Source of the DNA: Lepus europaeus
Taxonomy: Eukaryota > Chordata > Mammalia > Lagomorpha > Leporidae
NCBI RefSeq assembly: GCF_033115175.1
Contig: NC_084834.1
Location: forward strand, 119,904,275 to 119,968,274
Reading direction: 5' to 3'
DNA length: 64,000 nt
Positions 1 to 10,904 of the stretch are shown here, piece after piece. Position 1 is the first letter of the stretch. Every line of letters starts with the position of its first letter. A program made the position numbers and the translations under genes. Below the pieces are notes generated by a model. That model saw nothing but the letters and a program-made list of their open reading frames with translations, ran no database searches and was not told the origin of the DNA.

Positions 1-174
1 TTGTCCAGCATTCAGGTTGGAGGAAAGCAATTCCTGTCCATTTCGGGCGGTTACAAGGATGTCAGTGGCCATCAGCACCATTGTCTAGCTTCAGCCCCAG
101 TGTCTAGATAGATGGATGGTCACTGTAAACTTCGCGATGGGGCTGGGATGGGGTGAGAATCCCCCAAAGGATCA

Positions 175-860
175 CAGGCTAGAAGCTTGCTGTCCAGTGT
201 GGCAGTGTTGAGGGGTGATGGGCCCTTTAAGGGGTGGGGATTAGGGGGAGGCAATGAGGGCCTGGGGCTACAGCCAGGATTAATGCAGGTGTGAGAATGA
301 GTTAATTCTTCCAGAGCCCAGAGTTAGAAAGTGTTTGGCGCCTTCTGCACATGAAAGATTCCTTTTCATATTTTATTACGTATTATATTATATTTTAAAA
401 GTACAGTGATAGAACGAGAAGGAGAGAGAGAGAGAGTGACCTTCCATCTACTGGTTCACTCCCCAAACGGCCACACAGCTATGTCTGGGCCAGGCTGGGA
501 AGGAGCCTGGAACTCCATCCTGGTCTCCTATGTGGGTGGCAGTGGCTCAGGTACTTAACTCATCACCTGCTGCCTCCCAGGCACATTAGTGGGAAGCCGA
601 GCAGCCGGGATTTGAACAATTATCCCATTTGGGATGCTGGCCTCATTAACCTGCTGTGCCACAGGCCACAGCACCAGCTCTGCCCTCCCCTGCCTCCTGC
701 CCTGGTGTGAGCCAGCCAGGGCACCCTCCCCTGCATGTGGCCATCATGCTCCTGGACCCTCTACCCACCAGAAGCATGAGATAGATAAACCTCTTCTGTA
801 TAAAATGCCCAGCCCCAGGTATGTTGTTCCAGCAACAGAAAACAGACAAAGGCACCCCCG
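175..860 (+). mobile_element. ERVL-MaLR-type LTR, split by a C SINE
   Basis: Solo-LTR-like sequence in two blocks, about 175-369 and 666-860. The left block has the usual MaLR order: a 'tgtggcagtgttgagg' segment, a 'ggggtggggattag' segment, then 'gattaatgcaggt'. The right block has the 3' end: 'agataaacctcttctgtataaa' with an AATAAA-like signal, then an 'agcaacagaaaacagac' terminus. The gap is filled by the minus-strand SINE at 370-665. MST/MLT-like; subfamily not determined. No internal retroviral sequence is adjacent. Confidence 0.65.
370..665 (-). mobile_element. C SINE (CSINE), minus, inside an LTR
   Basis: Reads as a reverse-complemented C element: degenerate AT-rich tail, GA-rich run (421-436), 'actggttcactccccaa', 'cccatttgggatgctggcc', and a 'gctgtgccacaggcc' head. 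Substitutions are frequent, so this is an older copy. It interrupts the MaLR LTR and is younger than it. Confidence 0.8.
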
Positions 861-1266
861 GGGCTCTCCAATTCAAGCAGGCAGCAGTGGAGGGGCACTA
901 AACCCCATGCGGTCGCCGCCCACGGAGCGGCCCTCGAGCTGATGTGGAGCGCAGGCAGGGGGACATGAACTCATTCTTGGCCAAGTGTTGCCACGGAGGG
1001 CATCCTGGGAGCTGGTGGCTCCGACTTCCTGTCCACGTCTCACCTGGACTAACGCCCTTACCGCTGCTTAAGCCCGAGCAGGAACTGGAAGCCCCCAAGG
1101 GGGAGAATCCTGCCTTTATTTAGAGTTGACGATTTGTTCACGACGGATTATTCCCATTCACTTAGATTTGCTAAAATGTGGTTTGGGGGTCCCCTTTCGC
1201 CTTCCCAGTCTCGGCCAAGGTTTTGAGTAAGAGCCCTCATGTGAATCACTGTATTGTGAATAGGAA
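861..1266. other. Unassigned sequence
   Basis: No repeat, exon or regulatory motif recognised. It includes a short CpG-containing patch at about 905-935 but nothing island-like. Confidence 0.5.
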
Positions 1267-1576
1267 TTTTTTTTAAAGACTTATTTACTTATTTTAAAGG
1301 GGTGGGGGGGGGGGAGAGAGAGAGAGATCTTCCATCTACTAGTTCACTCCCCAGATGGCTGCAATGGCCAGGGTCGGTTCAGGCCAAAGCCAGGAGCCAG
1401 AACTCCATCCAGGTCTCCCGTGTGGGTGCAGGTTCCGAGCACTTGGGCCATCTTCTGCTGCTTTCCCAGGAGCTCTCGCAGGGAGTAGTGCAGCACTGGG
1501 ACTCGAACTGGCGCTCTGGTATGGGATGGTGACACCTTAGACGGCAGCTTAGCTCACTGTGTCACAACACGGGCCC
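1267..1576 (-). mobile_element. C SINE, minus
   Basis: Oligo-T followed by 'agacttatttacttatttt', a G-rich/GA run (1300-1326), the body blocks 'ccatctactagttcactcc' and 'ccaggagctctcgcaggga', and the head 'cacaacacgggcccc' at the right end. No clear TSD. Confidence 0.85.
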
Positions 1577-3434
1577 CAGTTTTTTTTTTAATTATAAACT
1601 TTTCAGGAACTTCGCTGGTATATAACAAAGGTCCAATTCCCCTGTGTTTTCTGTGTTGTTTTAAGGCCTGCAGAGGCAACCATACGCTTCCTGGGCCCCG
1701 GGGCCAGGCCCCACCTGTGTGAGGCCTCTCTGAGCCCTGCCAGTCTTTGCCCAGAGGAGAACCGTGTGGAGCCCTGAGCAGCAGCTAAAATTCAAGTTAT
1801 GTAACAAGCAACACTTTTCCTGTAAGTGCCACATTTTTACTTTCTTCCTGTCTTCTGGTATTTTTTTTTCCAAAGTACTTCTTTTACAAACTGGTCTGAC
1901 AGAAACTGACTGCAGGAAGCCAGAGCCCAAAACAAACAACCAAATTAAAAAAAAAAAAAAAAGTACTTGAGTCCAGCCCTTGAAGAGCAGAACAAGCTCC
2001 GGGCAAGGAACACCCAGTTCCCTGCGGTGCCACTGCCTCCCCACCTCTCCCGGGCAGTGCAGCCTGGCAGGTAACCCCTGAGCCCTCCCTCCTCACCCCT
2101 CCTCCTTCCAGGCCAAGGCTCAGGGAACCATCAGCCCTCCCTCCTGGTGGCTGGTCAGGAGCCCCAGGGAGCCGATGTTGGGCAGCCCTGGCTGCCTGAG
2201 GAGCTGGGGCAGGGGCCACCATGCAGGAGGTGGGTGCTGCAGGCCAGGGGGAAAGGCGGTAGCATAATCCGCACCTGTGCGTTCTTTAGCTCCACCCCAC
2301 CCCACCCCGCCCCCAAACAACAAAGCTTGGTGCTCGGGTTCTGCAGCACGATCTCACGAACTCAACAATCTTACGATTTTACGTCTCGCCCGCTAACATC
2401 AGCTCAGTGCCCAGCAACGTCCAGACCCGCCCAGCGCCAGGTCTCCAGGGACCTGGCTTGCCCTGCCAGGCCCTGCTCTAGCACCCCCCTGGACCGCGTC
2501 TTAGCCTCCTCTGGCTCTGGCTGCTTTGGCCACTGCCCTCCTGGGGGATACCCCATAGGGGTGCTCTTTGAAACCTGTGCAGCAGGGGCCAGGGCTACCA
2601 CCCAGATCCTGAAACAGCCCTCCCCACGGGACCAGGCAGGGGGTAAAGCCTCGACAGGTACCAGCCCTAGCCATGCCCCACTGCACCCTGGGAGCTGCAA
2701 CTGGAGGAGGCTGGGCCTCCTCCCCCACTCCTCCACGCCAGCCCCGGTTGAGTTCTGGCTTCTCTTGCACAAAGCCACTGGAACGGCACGGTCACAGGGG
2801 ATGCTAGTGCCCTGCTGCCCCCTTGCTAATACAGGGATGCAGCAGCGTGCGAAGTCCCCAAGGCTCCTCCTCGTAAACATTGCCGCCTGTCCCAGGAAGT
2901 CCCCCTTGAATGCTGGTTACCCTGCTGCCTGTGTCCTGCACTCACTGCATTTGGGGTGGGGGAGGGAGCACCCCACCTCCTTTGAGGTCTCGCCTCATTT
3001 AGGGACATAAAGGAGTATGGTAGGCCACAAAAACGCACCTCCCCCCCCCCCCCCCGCAAAGTCCACGTCCGACTCCGGGATCTGCCACCGTGAGCTCCTT
3101 GGGAAGCAAAGGTCTTTGCAACTGTGATGCTGTCTTCTTTCAGGCCGCCCCGAGCGCCATGGCAGGTGTCCTAACAATAGAGACACACAGAGGAGAAGGC
3201 AGTGTGAAGCCAGCTTTGCAACGATGTGTCCAGAATTGCTGGGACAGCCCTGAGAAGACAGAAGACGACAGGAATGGGTCACCTCCTGGTGCTCCTGGAG
3301 GGAGAGAGATGCTGCCCGCTCCTTCGTCCCCACTCCCGGCCCCCAGAACTGAGACGTGCAGCCGTCTCAGGAACCCAAGGCCACGAGTGTTGCCACAATG
3401 GGATTGCCGTGGGCTGTGCTCCCTGTGTGTCTCG
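1577..3434. other. Unassigned, pyrimidine-rich sequence
   Basis: No recognisable repeat or exon. It contains A-rich 1947-1962 and a 15-bp C run at 3041-3055. A 287-codon open frame (2147-3010) depends on a GTG start and has low-complexity, Pro/Ser/Gly-rich composition, so it is not called as a gene. CpGs are scattered, not clustered. Confidence 0.5.
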
Positions 3435-3726
3435 CTGCTATGGCTTGAATGTGGTTTGTCCTTGCAAACTCAGGCAGGAGTTTGTGGTCGGATCCTGGTG
3501 GCTTTGCCAGGAGAGGAAGAGAAGCCATTAGCGAATCACACACAGGCACGCTCTGTCTCTTGCCAAGTTACTAATGCCAAGTGCCACCGTGGTTCTTTGC
3601 CAATAAGAGCGCCATGCATCATGGAGAGACACAGCCGCTAAAACGGTGAGCTGAATAAACCTCTGTTCTTTATAAAGTTAGCCGGTCTCGGCCACTTCAT
3701 TATAGTAATGAAAAGCAGACTAATAC
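3435..3726 (+). mobile_element. ERVL-MaLR-type LTR
   Basis: Begins 'tgctatggcttgaatgtgg', the typical MaLR 5' end. It ends with 'gagctgaataaacctctg', 'ttctttataaagtta', and an 'atgaaaagcagactaatac' terminus. The AATAAA polyadenylation signal is intact. About 290 bp, slightly shorter than a typical MST/MLT1 LTR. Solo copy, no internal sequence. Confidence 0.7.
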
Positions 3727-3793
3727 ACGCACTCTTCAAAACAATAAAGCTCATCGGAAAAACAGTTATTTCCCTGAATAAGAAATTTATTCA

Positions 3794-4140
3794 GGCCGGC
3801 GCCGCGGCTCACTAGGCTAATCCTCCACCTTGCGGCGCCGGCACACCGGGTTCTAGTCCCAGTCGGGGCATCGATCCTGTCCCGGTTGCCCCTCTTCCAG
3901 GCCAGCTCTCTGCTGTGGCCAGGGAGTGCAGTGGAGGATGGCCCAAGTCCTTGGGCCCTGCACCCCATGGGAGACCAGGAGAAGCACCTGGCTCCTGGCT
4001 TCAGATCAGCGCAGTGCGCCGGCCACAGCGCGCTACCGCGGCGGCCATTGGAGGGTGAACCAACGGCAAAAGGAAGACCTTTCTCTCTGTCTCTCTCTCT
4101 CACTGTCCACTCTGCCTGTCAAAAATAAAAAAAAAAAAAA
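3794..4140 (+). mobile_element. C SINE, plus, young copy with perfect TSD
   Basis: Near-consensus, CpG-rich head 'ggccggcgccgcggctcac', A-box region 'ggctcactaggct', B-box 'ggttctagtcccagtcgg', body, then (TC)n, 'ctctgcctgtcaaaaataa' and oligo-A. It is flanked by a perfect 14-bp TSD (aagaaatttattca) at 3780-3793 and 4141-4154, so it inserted recently. Confidence 0.97.
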
Positions 4141-4496
4141 AAGAAATTTATTCAAATGATTCGAAAGCAGCAATGTCCTCCAGCCACCCGGCTTCTCTCC
4201 CCACCACTCCGTTTCTCTGTTCATAGGAAACAGGCTGTTTGTTTCTCCTTGAACTTCCAGACGGTTTTGCTTCATTTTGTTTTGCATAAACAGTAGCATC
4301 TTATACGCACTTTGCAAACCCTGTGCTTGACGTATAGCACACTCAAAGCAAAGTGCACGCCTCAATAATCCCCATGGGCACCATCAGGTCACAAAGCATC
4401 ACAGCCTGACTTCCAGGGTTTCTGTGTCCTTCCCAGTCACTGCTTCCTTCAAGGGTCCCCACGATTCTATTTATTTATCTTAGACATTTACTTGAG

Positions 4497-5172
4497 AGTC
4501 TGGCGTTGTGGTGCAGTGGGCTAAGTCATCACTTGCAATGCAGGCATCCCTTATGAGACCTGGTTCGAGTCCCTGCTGCTCCACTGTGATCCAGCTTCCT
4601 GCTAACGCACTTGGGAAAACAATGGAAGATGGCCCAGTGCTTGGGCCCTGCACCTGCATGGGAAACCAGGAGAAAGCTCCTGGCTCCTGCTTCGGACTGG
4701 CGCAGCTCTGGTCGCTGCGGCCATCTGGGGAGTGAACCAATAGAAGGAAGACCTTTCTCTCTGTCTCTCCCTCTCACTGTCTATAACTCTACCTCTCAAA
4801 TAAATAAATAAATTTTTTTTTTTTTTACAGGCAGAGTGGATAGTGAGAGAGAGACAGAGAGAAAGGTCTTCCTTTTTGCCGTTGGTTCACCCTCCAATGG
4901 CCGCTGCGGCCGGCGCATCTCACTGATCCGAAGCCAGGAGCCAGGTGCTTCTCCTGGTCTCCCATGCGGGTGCAGGGCCCAAGGACTTGGACCATCCTCC
5001 ACTGCACTCCCGGGCCATAGCAGAGAGCTGGCCTGGAAGAGGAGCAACTGGGATAGAATCCGGCGCCCCAACTGGGACTAGAACCTGGTGTGCCGGCACC
5101 GCAAGGCGGAGGATTAGCCTAGTGAGCCGCGGCGCCGGCCCTGTAAATAAAATCTTAAAAAAAAAAAAAAAA
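4497..5172 (+). mobile_element. C SINE, plus, with its tail interrupted
   Basis: Head 'ctggcgttgtggtgcagtgg', B-box-like 'ggttcgagtccctgctgc', body, and 'ctctcaaataaataaataaa' to 4812. The tail resumes after the inserted element as 'taaataaaatcttaaaaaaa' (5144-5172). Joining the two parts gives the usual C SINE 3' end, so the minus-strand SINE at 4813-5143 inserted into this tail. Confidence 0.9.
4813..5143 (-). mobile_element. C SINE, minus, nested in the tail of a plus C SINE
   Basis: Oligo-T, 'acaggcagagtggatagtga', the body in reverse, and the GC-rich head 'gagccgcggcgccggcc' ending at 5140. Its sequence is close to the young copies at 3794 and 55121. The duplicated target is the A/T-rich 'taaataaa' of the host tail. 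With the host it forms a tail-to-tail inverted pair. Confidence 0.93.
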
Positions 5173-6283
5173 GATTGCATCGGGTTTCTTTTGCCCTCCA
5201 TGATGTCCTGGACTCTTCACACTGGCAGACACTGGCTCTGAATGTTCTCTTTCTTACTGGTGTTTAATATTCCATTGTTATACGTGCTGTTTCTGAAACT
5301 TTCTTTTTTGTTTTATACTATATGTCGGGGAGTTTTTTTATCCACATATTAAGAGCATAGCTAGTCCTTTCAATGTGTGCATATCAGCAGGTTTCTCTCT
5401 CTCTCTCTTTACACAATGCTGATTCCAGCAGCTTCTTCTTTAACTTGTTCCCTATCAGGGACATTTAGGATACTTATAACAAAACAGGGACTGATTTTAT
5501 AGTGCTGTCAGTACCTCAGTAAAATATTTTCCAATAAAAAAGTTAATTTTTGAGTGTAGCTCATTTTAAAAATATTTACATATTTATTTATAATAAGCAC
5601 ATTTGTTTTGCAAAGACAGCAGACTCAGTAAACCTCCAGCTGCCCCATAGGATGGGCCCACAAAAGCAGGGGAGCAGGGAGTGACCCCCACGACCTGGGG
5701 GAGGCATGGAAGGGAGGCTTTGTGGAGCTTGAAAAGCCAGTTAGGCCTCTGATCCCACACAGAGCCATTATCCTGGACCAACGCCAAAGCTATGTGTGTC
5801 GCCTGTCAGACCTAATGGTTTTCAAGTTTCTGTCGTTGGACAGCCAAGAACAGAGAAACCTATTGAAGCTACCTCCAGCTAAGGGAGAAGAGTTGAAATT
5901 CCGCCGTATGGGTCATAGACTCTCAGCCAGGACAGGAAGTGCCACTGTCTCAGGTAACGTCGATAAACATATTCCAATGCTTTGATGTGAGTGTAGCAAG
6001 TGGCAGTAAGTTAATAGCAAGCTGATACTTTAGGCACAAAGAATTATTGTGGAATAAAAATGTTCTCACTGGAATTTTATTGTCAATTGCTCTCCACACA
6101 CTTTCTTTTCAAATTCATCCACAGTCGTGTATTTAAAAAATTTTCTTGAGATCATGTATAAATAGCATGATTAAAATTAACTAATTTTTTCATCTGCTAT
6201 ATGTTTTACATATTAAAATGAGCCATTAGCCCAAATAGTCTTTCATTCTCTTCCCAGTTCATAGACAAACACTCTGTGATTTG
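5173..6283. other. Unassigned AT-rich sequence
   Basis: No recognised repeat, though parts (5240-5560, 6080-6230) have the AT-rich look of degraded L1. An open frame at 5722-5985 has protein-like composition and is followed by a CAG/GTAACG donor-like site near 5953, but it has no acceptor or homology I recognise. Confidence 0.45.
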
Positions 6284-6580
6284 GGGGCCAGCATTGTGGC
6301 ACAGTGGGTTAAGTTGCCATCTATGACACCAGCATTCCATATGGGCGTCAGTTTGAACCCTGGCTGCTCTACTTCCGGTCCAGCTCCCTCCTAATGCACC
6401 TGGGCAAGCAACAGATGATGGCCCACGTGCTTGTGGGACAAACCCTGGCTCCTGGCTTCAGCCTGCCCTAGCCCTGGCTGTGGCCATCTGGGGAGTGAAC
6501 CAACGGATGAAAGGTCTCTCTCTTTCTCTGTAACTCTGCCTTTCAAATAAAATACATCTTTTGAAAAAAAAAAAAAAAAG
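6284..6580 (+). mobile_element. C SINE, plus
   Basis: 'ggggccagcattgtggcac' head, 'cagtttgaaccctggctgc' B-box region, 'aactctgcctttcaaataaa' and oligo-A. A 10-bp direct repeat (ctgtgatttg) at 6274-6283 and 6583-6592 fits a TSD. Confidence 0.92.
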
Positions 6581-6769
6581 ACCTGTGATTTGTTTTATTT
6601 TACCAAATAAAGAACAAGTTTGACGCATCAAAATGTTACATTACATCTCATAAGTACATACCTAATACATGCACGCATGTGTCAATCAAAGAGCAAAGGG
6701 TGAATCTTTTTTGCGCTTCCTTTAACAGAAAGGGAAACGGGAAAAGAAGGCTCTCCCCTCCCCCTGTGC

Positions 6770-7030
6770 TTGTCAGCTTTTGGTCACAATAACTTAAACA
6801 CCTCGGAGAGGCCACAGCTGAAGGAAGAGGGTTGGTTTCAGCACATGGTTTTGGGGGTTCACAGTCCTGGGTGGGGTGGCCCCATTCATCTGGTAAATGA
6901 TGGGGGGGGTGATCGCAGGGCAAGGCAGGAGACAGAGAGCCTGGGCCCACCACCAGAGTGACCTAAGGATCTCCCCACAGGCCCAGCTCTGTTCTCCGTA
7001 ATTGGATCAAGTCTACTCTCACCAGCTGCT
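6770..7030 (-). mobile_element. MaLR-type LTR fragment, minus
   Basis: Order matches a reverse-complemented MaLR LTR: 'ggttggtttcagcacatgg', 'ggttcacagtcctgggtgg', 'gagtgacctaaggatctcc', 'taattggatcaagtct'. It shares this block order with the copy at 34500-34845, so the two are probably the same subfamily. Confidence 0.5.
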
Positions 7031-7645
7031 GCTCTGGGGCCATGCCCTTCACACAGGGGTCACCGAAGCTAATTCCAAATCAGAGCCCTGGCTCTTCACA
7101 ACTCCTTCCGGGTCAGAGTTCCCACATCTGTTTGCAGCCAGGTGTGAAGCGGCCTCCCAGAGAATTCCTGGGTGAGCCGCAGTGGGCAAGTCCTCCTGAC
7201 CCGCTCAGGCTCCTCCCTGCTGTGTTCACGCTGAGAGGGGGCTGTGACCGCCTCCCCACCCCCACAAACTCAGCATCTCCACAGGTAACGGAACCCCCAT
7301 GGCTGGGTTTGGAATGAGGGTGCAGAAAATGTGGGAGGAAGCACCTAGCAAATGCTCGCCCTCCTGGAGAGAAGTTTCCGACTTCACATGCTGACAGGGT
7401 CAAGTCCAGGGGTCTGCCAGCTCTTTCTAAGAGCAGGGTGAATCAAATTGTGCGATTGGACTTTTTGGCTGCGGATTCGTCTTGTTTTTGCTGTGAATGT
7501 CTCGGGAGCCCTGGCGATAACCGTGTCTCAAGGGAGCAAACCAGTGGTGCAGAAAATGGCACTCAGAAATCAACCTAAAAACTGAAAATTCAGGATGCAA
7601 TGAAGGTGGCATTTCTTTTTATTCACTTATTTTTTGTTTTTGTTT
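7031..7645. other. Unassigned sequence
   Basis: No repeat or exon recognised. Mixed composition, with T-rich DNA just before the next SINE. Confidence 0.5.
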
Positions 7646-7980
7646 TTTAAAAGATTTTATTTATTTATTTGAGAGGTAGAGTAACAGAGAGAGAGTGGGA
7701 GAGAGAGAAAAGTCTTCCACCTACTGGTTCACTCCCCAAATGGCCACAATGGCAGGAGCTGAGCCAATCCAAAGCCAGGAGCCAGGAGCTTCCTCCAGGT
7801 CTCCAACATGGGTGCAGGGGTCCAAGCACTTGGGCCATCTTCTGCTGTTTTCCCAAGCCATAAGCAGAGAGCTGGATCAGAAGAGGAGCAGCTGAGACAC
7901 GAACCAGCGTCCATATGGGATGCCAGCGCTGCAGGCGGAGGCTTAGCCCACTTAGCCTACTACTCCACGGCGGCAGCCCC
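7646..7980 (-). mobile_element. C SINE, minus
   Basis: 'ttttttaaaagattttattt' tail, 'gagaggtagagtaacagag', near-consensus body, and the head 'ctccacggcggcagcccc'. It lies 140 bp from the plus SINE at 8121, head to head. Confidence 0.93.
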
Positions 7981-8120
7981 GGCGTTCAGATTAGAGAAGA
8001 AGGACTTGCTAGTGAAGGGCGCTGGTTAACTGGAGAAAGCAAAGCTGGGATTCTGGGTAATTTCTTATACCCAAACACATCTCATACGGACAAACAGTAT
8101 CAACCTAGAAAGAATAACCT

Positions 8121-8451
8121 GGGCCGGCGCCGTGACTCACTTGGCTAATCTGCCTGTGGCGCCGGCACCCTGGGTTCTAGTCCTGGTTGGGGCGCCGGGT
8201 TCTAGTCCCGGTTGCTCCTCTTCCAGGCCAGCTCTCTGCTGTGGCCTGGGAGGGCAGTGGAGGATGGCCCAAGTGCTTGGGCCACTGCACCCCATGGGAG
8301 ACCAGGAGGAAGCACCTGGCTCTTGGCTTCGGATTGGCGCAGCGCGCCGGCTGTAGCAGCCATAAGGTGAGTGAACTAACGGAAGGAAGACCTTTCTCTC
8401 TGTCTCTCTCTCACTGTCTATACAGCTACCTGTCAAAATAAAAATAAAAAA
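8121..8451 (+). mobile_element. C SINE, plus, with TSD
   Basis: 'gggccggcgccgtgactcac' head, tandem B-box-like 'gggttctagtcc' (two copies, 8170s and 8190s, suggesting a small internal duplication), and an A-rich tail. A 14-bp TSD (agaaagaataacct / agagagaataacct) lies at 8107-8120 and 8452-8465, with one mismatch. Confidence 0.95.
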
Positions 8452-8574
8452 AGAGAGAATAACCTAAGATTTATTAGAAGAAAACATTTGGAAAAACTAT
8501 TTAAAATCTCACAGAGGAAAAGAAAAGTCTGGATTCATCAAAGATAATCTTAAAGTCTATTTGTGCATGGAAGG

Positions 8575-8794
8575 ATCAGGCGCTTGGACTGGGGACTCCT
8601 CTGTCCCACATCAGAGTGCCTGGACTTCAGCTGGACCCTGCTAATGAGCACCCTAGGAGGCAGAGGTGACGGCTGAAGTACTTGGGGACCCACCACCAGT
8701 GTCAGAGGCCCAGACTGAGTTCCTGACTAACGGCTTCAGCCTTGGCCAGCCCTGGCAGCTGCAGGCTTTTGGGAAACGAACCAGCAGACAGAAG

Positions 8795-8828
<34 letters not shown>

Positions 8829-8875
8829 CCTCCCCTTTCCCCTCAAAAAACAAACAAACAAAAAAACAAAAAAAA
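8575..8875 (+). mobile_element. Degenerate C SINE, plus
   Basis: The alternative C-element head type: 'cccacatcagagtgcctgg', then 'gggaggcagaggtgacggc' style body, 'cttggccagccctggcagc', and a (TC)n tract at 8797-8826 followed by A-rich (AAAC)n DNA. Many substitutions; an older subfamily than the 'ggccggcgcc' copies. Confidence 0.75.
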
Positions 8876-10542
8876 ACCCTTAAAAATTCTACATGGAAAA
8901 ATACCCTTAATAAAGTAAAAGGACAGAAGAAAAAAAGAAAAATATTTAAAATAGTTATGACAAAATGCTGCTTTCCTTCACACATAGAGAACAGAAGTAT
9001 CAATGACAGAACAAAAAGCCGATGCAGGCTGCCAGCTAGCCGTCCACAGCACAGCTTTCAAATATTCATTACCAGAGAAGCACAGAGAACTCGCTGGCCA
9101 CTCATCACATTGACAACTCCTTTTCCCACGAGTGTATTTCTCTTTCAGAAAAAAAATAGCAGTTCAAGCAAATCTACAAGTTAAAAATAATAACAACAAA
9201 TCACAGTTTATTTTTGAAATCAGGGACCTGGCTGCAGACCAAGGAAAATTTTCCAGTGTATTCCAAGTTTGTGGAAAACCTTGTTCTATGGCAACGCCTT
9301 TGGGACCCTCTGCTGAGTGAATTCCTCCCGCGTGGTAAGACCGTGAGGACTGCACGGTGTGGGCGTTAGGCGAGGCGGCGCTTCCACTGCCCCCCACCCC
9401 CACCCCGTACCTCCTCTCTGCTCCCCTAAAGAGTTGGCAGGAAGAACTCCAACCGCAGGACTGCATCCGGGTCATGTTTCCCACCATCCATTGGGATGTC
9501 GCTCATTTTGGGTGTGACATGGTTAGCTCATCCGCAACCTTTTCTCTCAGCCGTCTGCAGAACTGGAAGGTGTGGGGGCCGCTCCTAGCTCGGGCTCTGT
9601 CTGTCTGTCTGTCTGTGTCTCACCTGGGATGAAGCAGCAGGAGGCTGCCAGGGGGCCTCTTCCCCCAGCGCTCTCCAGGGCAAGTTCAGCCGTCCCGCCA
9701 ACATCCCGCTGTGCCCTGCAGCGGTGGACAGCCCGAGGGTGCTCTCCATCTTCCTCCCCTTGTCACCGACACACAGGGCTCCCTGCTCAGCGAAAGCTTA
9801 GGACACGAATGCTGCTCTCTCCGTCCTGCTACTGCTTTCTGGAAACTTCCTGTGGGCTCTGCTCACCGCGTTAGAATCATTATTGATCTGATGTTTCTTG
9901 GTAACAGGTTGGCCCAATAAGGTAGAGTCACATAGTTCAGCTGAGCGCCCCCATGTTCTCGGCACCGAGGCCCACGTCTGTGCCCAGCCAGCCATGGAGG
10001 GCTCCCAGACCCAGCCTTGCTCTGTGGGGCCTGGCATCCTTTTGTCCAGTGCAGGACTCTGCCATTCCGAGATGCTCTGCTGGGGCGAGGGAGGAAAGGG
10101 GACAGTCCCGGGGAAAAGCAATGGCGAGAGGAGGTCTCTGGGTCTCATCTTGGTGGAGGGGCTGCAGCCTCGGTCAGGAGCTGTCATTCCAGCGGGGGCC
10201 GCGTCCCAGCATGAGGACAGAGCTTTGCACGGGGACTTGGGGGATCCAGCTGTGTTAGGGGCTGGAGGGCTTCCTTTACTTCCACGCTCACCAGCGCCTC
10301 CTGGGAGGAGTAAAGCACCAGTGTGGCCTGCAGAGCCCCCCTGCTAGATCAGCAAGGGACCTGCTTGGCATTGGCTTCCGGGACGGAACGTGCATAGCCT
10401 CTAACTGCAGCAGCGGAGGAGCTCAGTGAGCGCTGATTTTGGCGAAGCCTGAAGTCGGAGAGGCAAACGCAGCACGCGGGAGTGTGTGCGTTCAGCCAGC
10501 GGTCAGCAGTCCCAGGCTTCCCATCGCATGGCCCTGTGTCTT
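8876..10542. other. Unassigned sequence
   Basis: About 1.7 kb with no recognised repeat or exon. A short (TCTG)n lies near 9596-9617. 'ctgccagggggcctctt' at about 9647 resembles half of a CTCF motif. Open frames here lack splice or start support. Confidence 0.45.
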
Positions 10543-10596
10543 TTTTTTTAAAGATTTATTTTTATTTATTTGAAAGCATTACAGAGAGAGGTAGTG

Positions 10597-10649
<53 letters not shown>

Positions 10650-10904
10650 GTCTATCTGCTGGTTCATTCTGCAAATGACTGCAATGGCCAGAGTTGAGCT
10701 GATCCGAAGCCAGGATCCAGGAGCTTCTTCTGGGTCTCCCACATGGGCACAGGGGCCCAAGCACCTGGGCCATCTTCTACTGCTTTCCCAGGCCATAGCA
10801 GAGAGCCTGATTGGAAGTGGAGCAGCCGGGACTCGAACCAGCACCCATATGGGATGCCAGCACTGCAGGCTGGGGCTTTAACCTGCTGCCCCACAGCGCC
10901 GGCC
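10543..10904 (-). mobile_element. C SINE, minus, with long (AG)n
   Basis: Tail 'aaagatttatttttattt', then an uninterrupted (AG)n of about 48 bp at 10599-10646, consensus-like body, and the head 'ccacagcgccggcc'. Imperfect TSD 'ccctgtgtctt' / 'gctctgtgtctct' flanks it. Confidence 0.95.

Noticed and set aside
2147-3010. 287-codon open frame, the longest in the window
   Set aside because: It begins at GTG, not ATG; composition is low-complexity Pro/Ser/Gly; there are no splice signals, and no domain or homology I recognise. A chance frame in GC/pyrimidine-rich DNA.
3794-3890. tRNA-like A and B boxes suggesting a tRNA gene
   Set aside because: This is the pol III promoter of a C SINE head. The cloverleaf is not complete and the element continues into a SINE body with tail and TSD. 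Same for all other C SINE heads.
5722-5985. 88-codon frame with protein-like composition and a CAG/GTAACG donor-like end
   Set aside because: No ATG at the start, no polypyrimidine tract or acceptor upstream, no recognisable domain. Kept only as a note within the unassigned interval.
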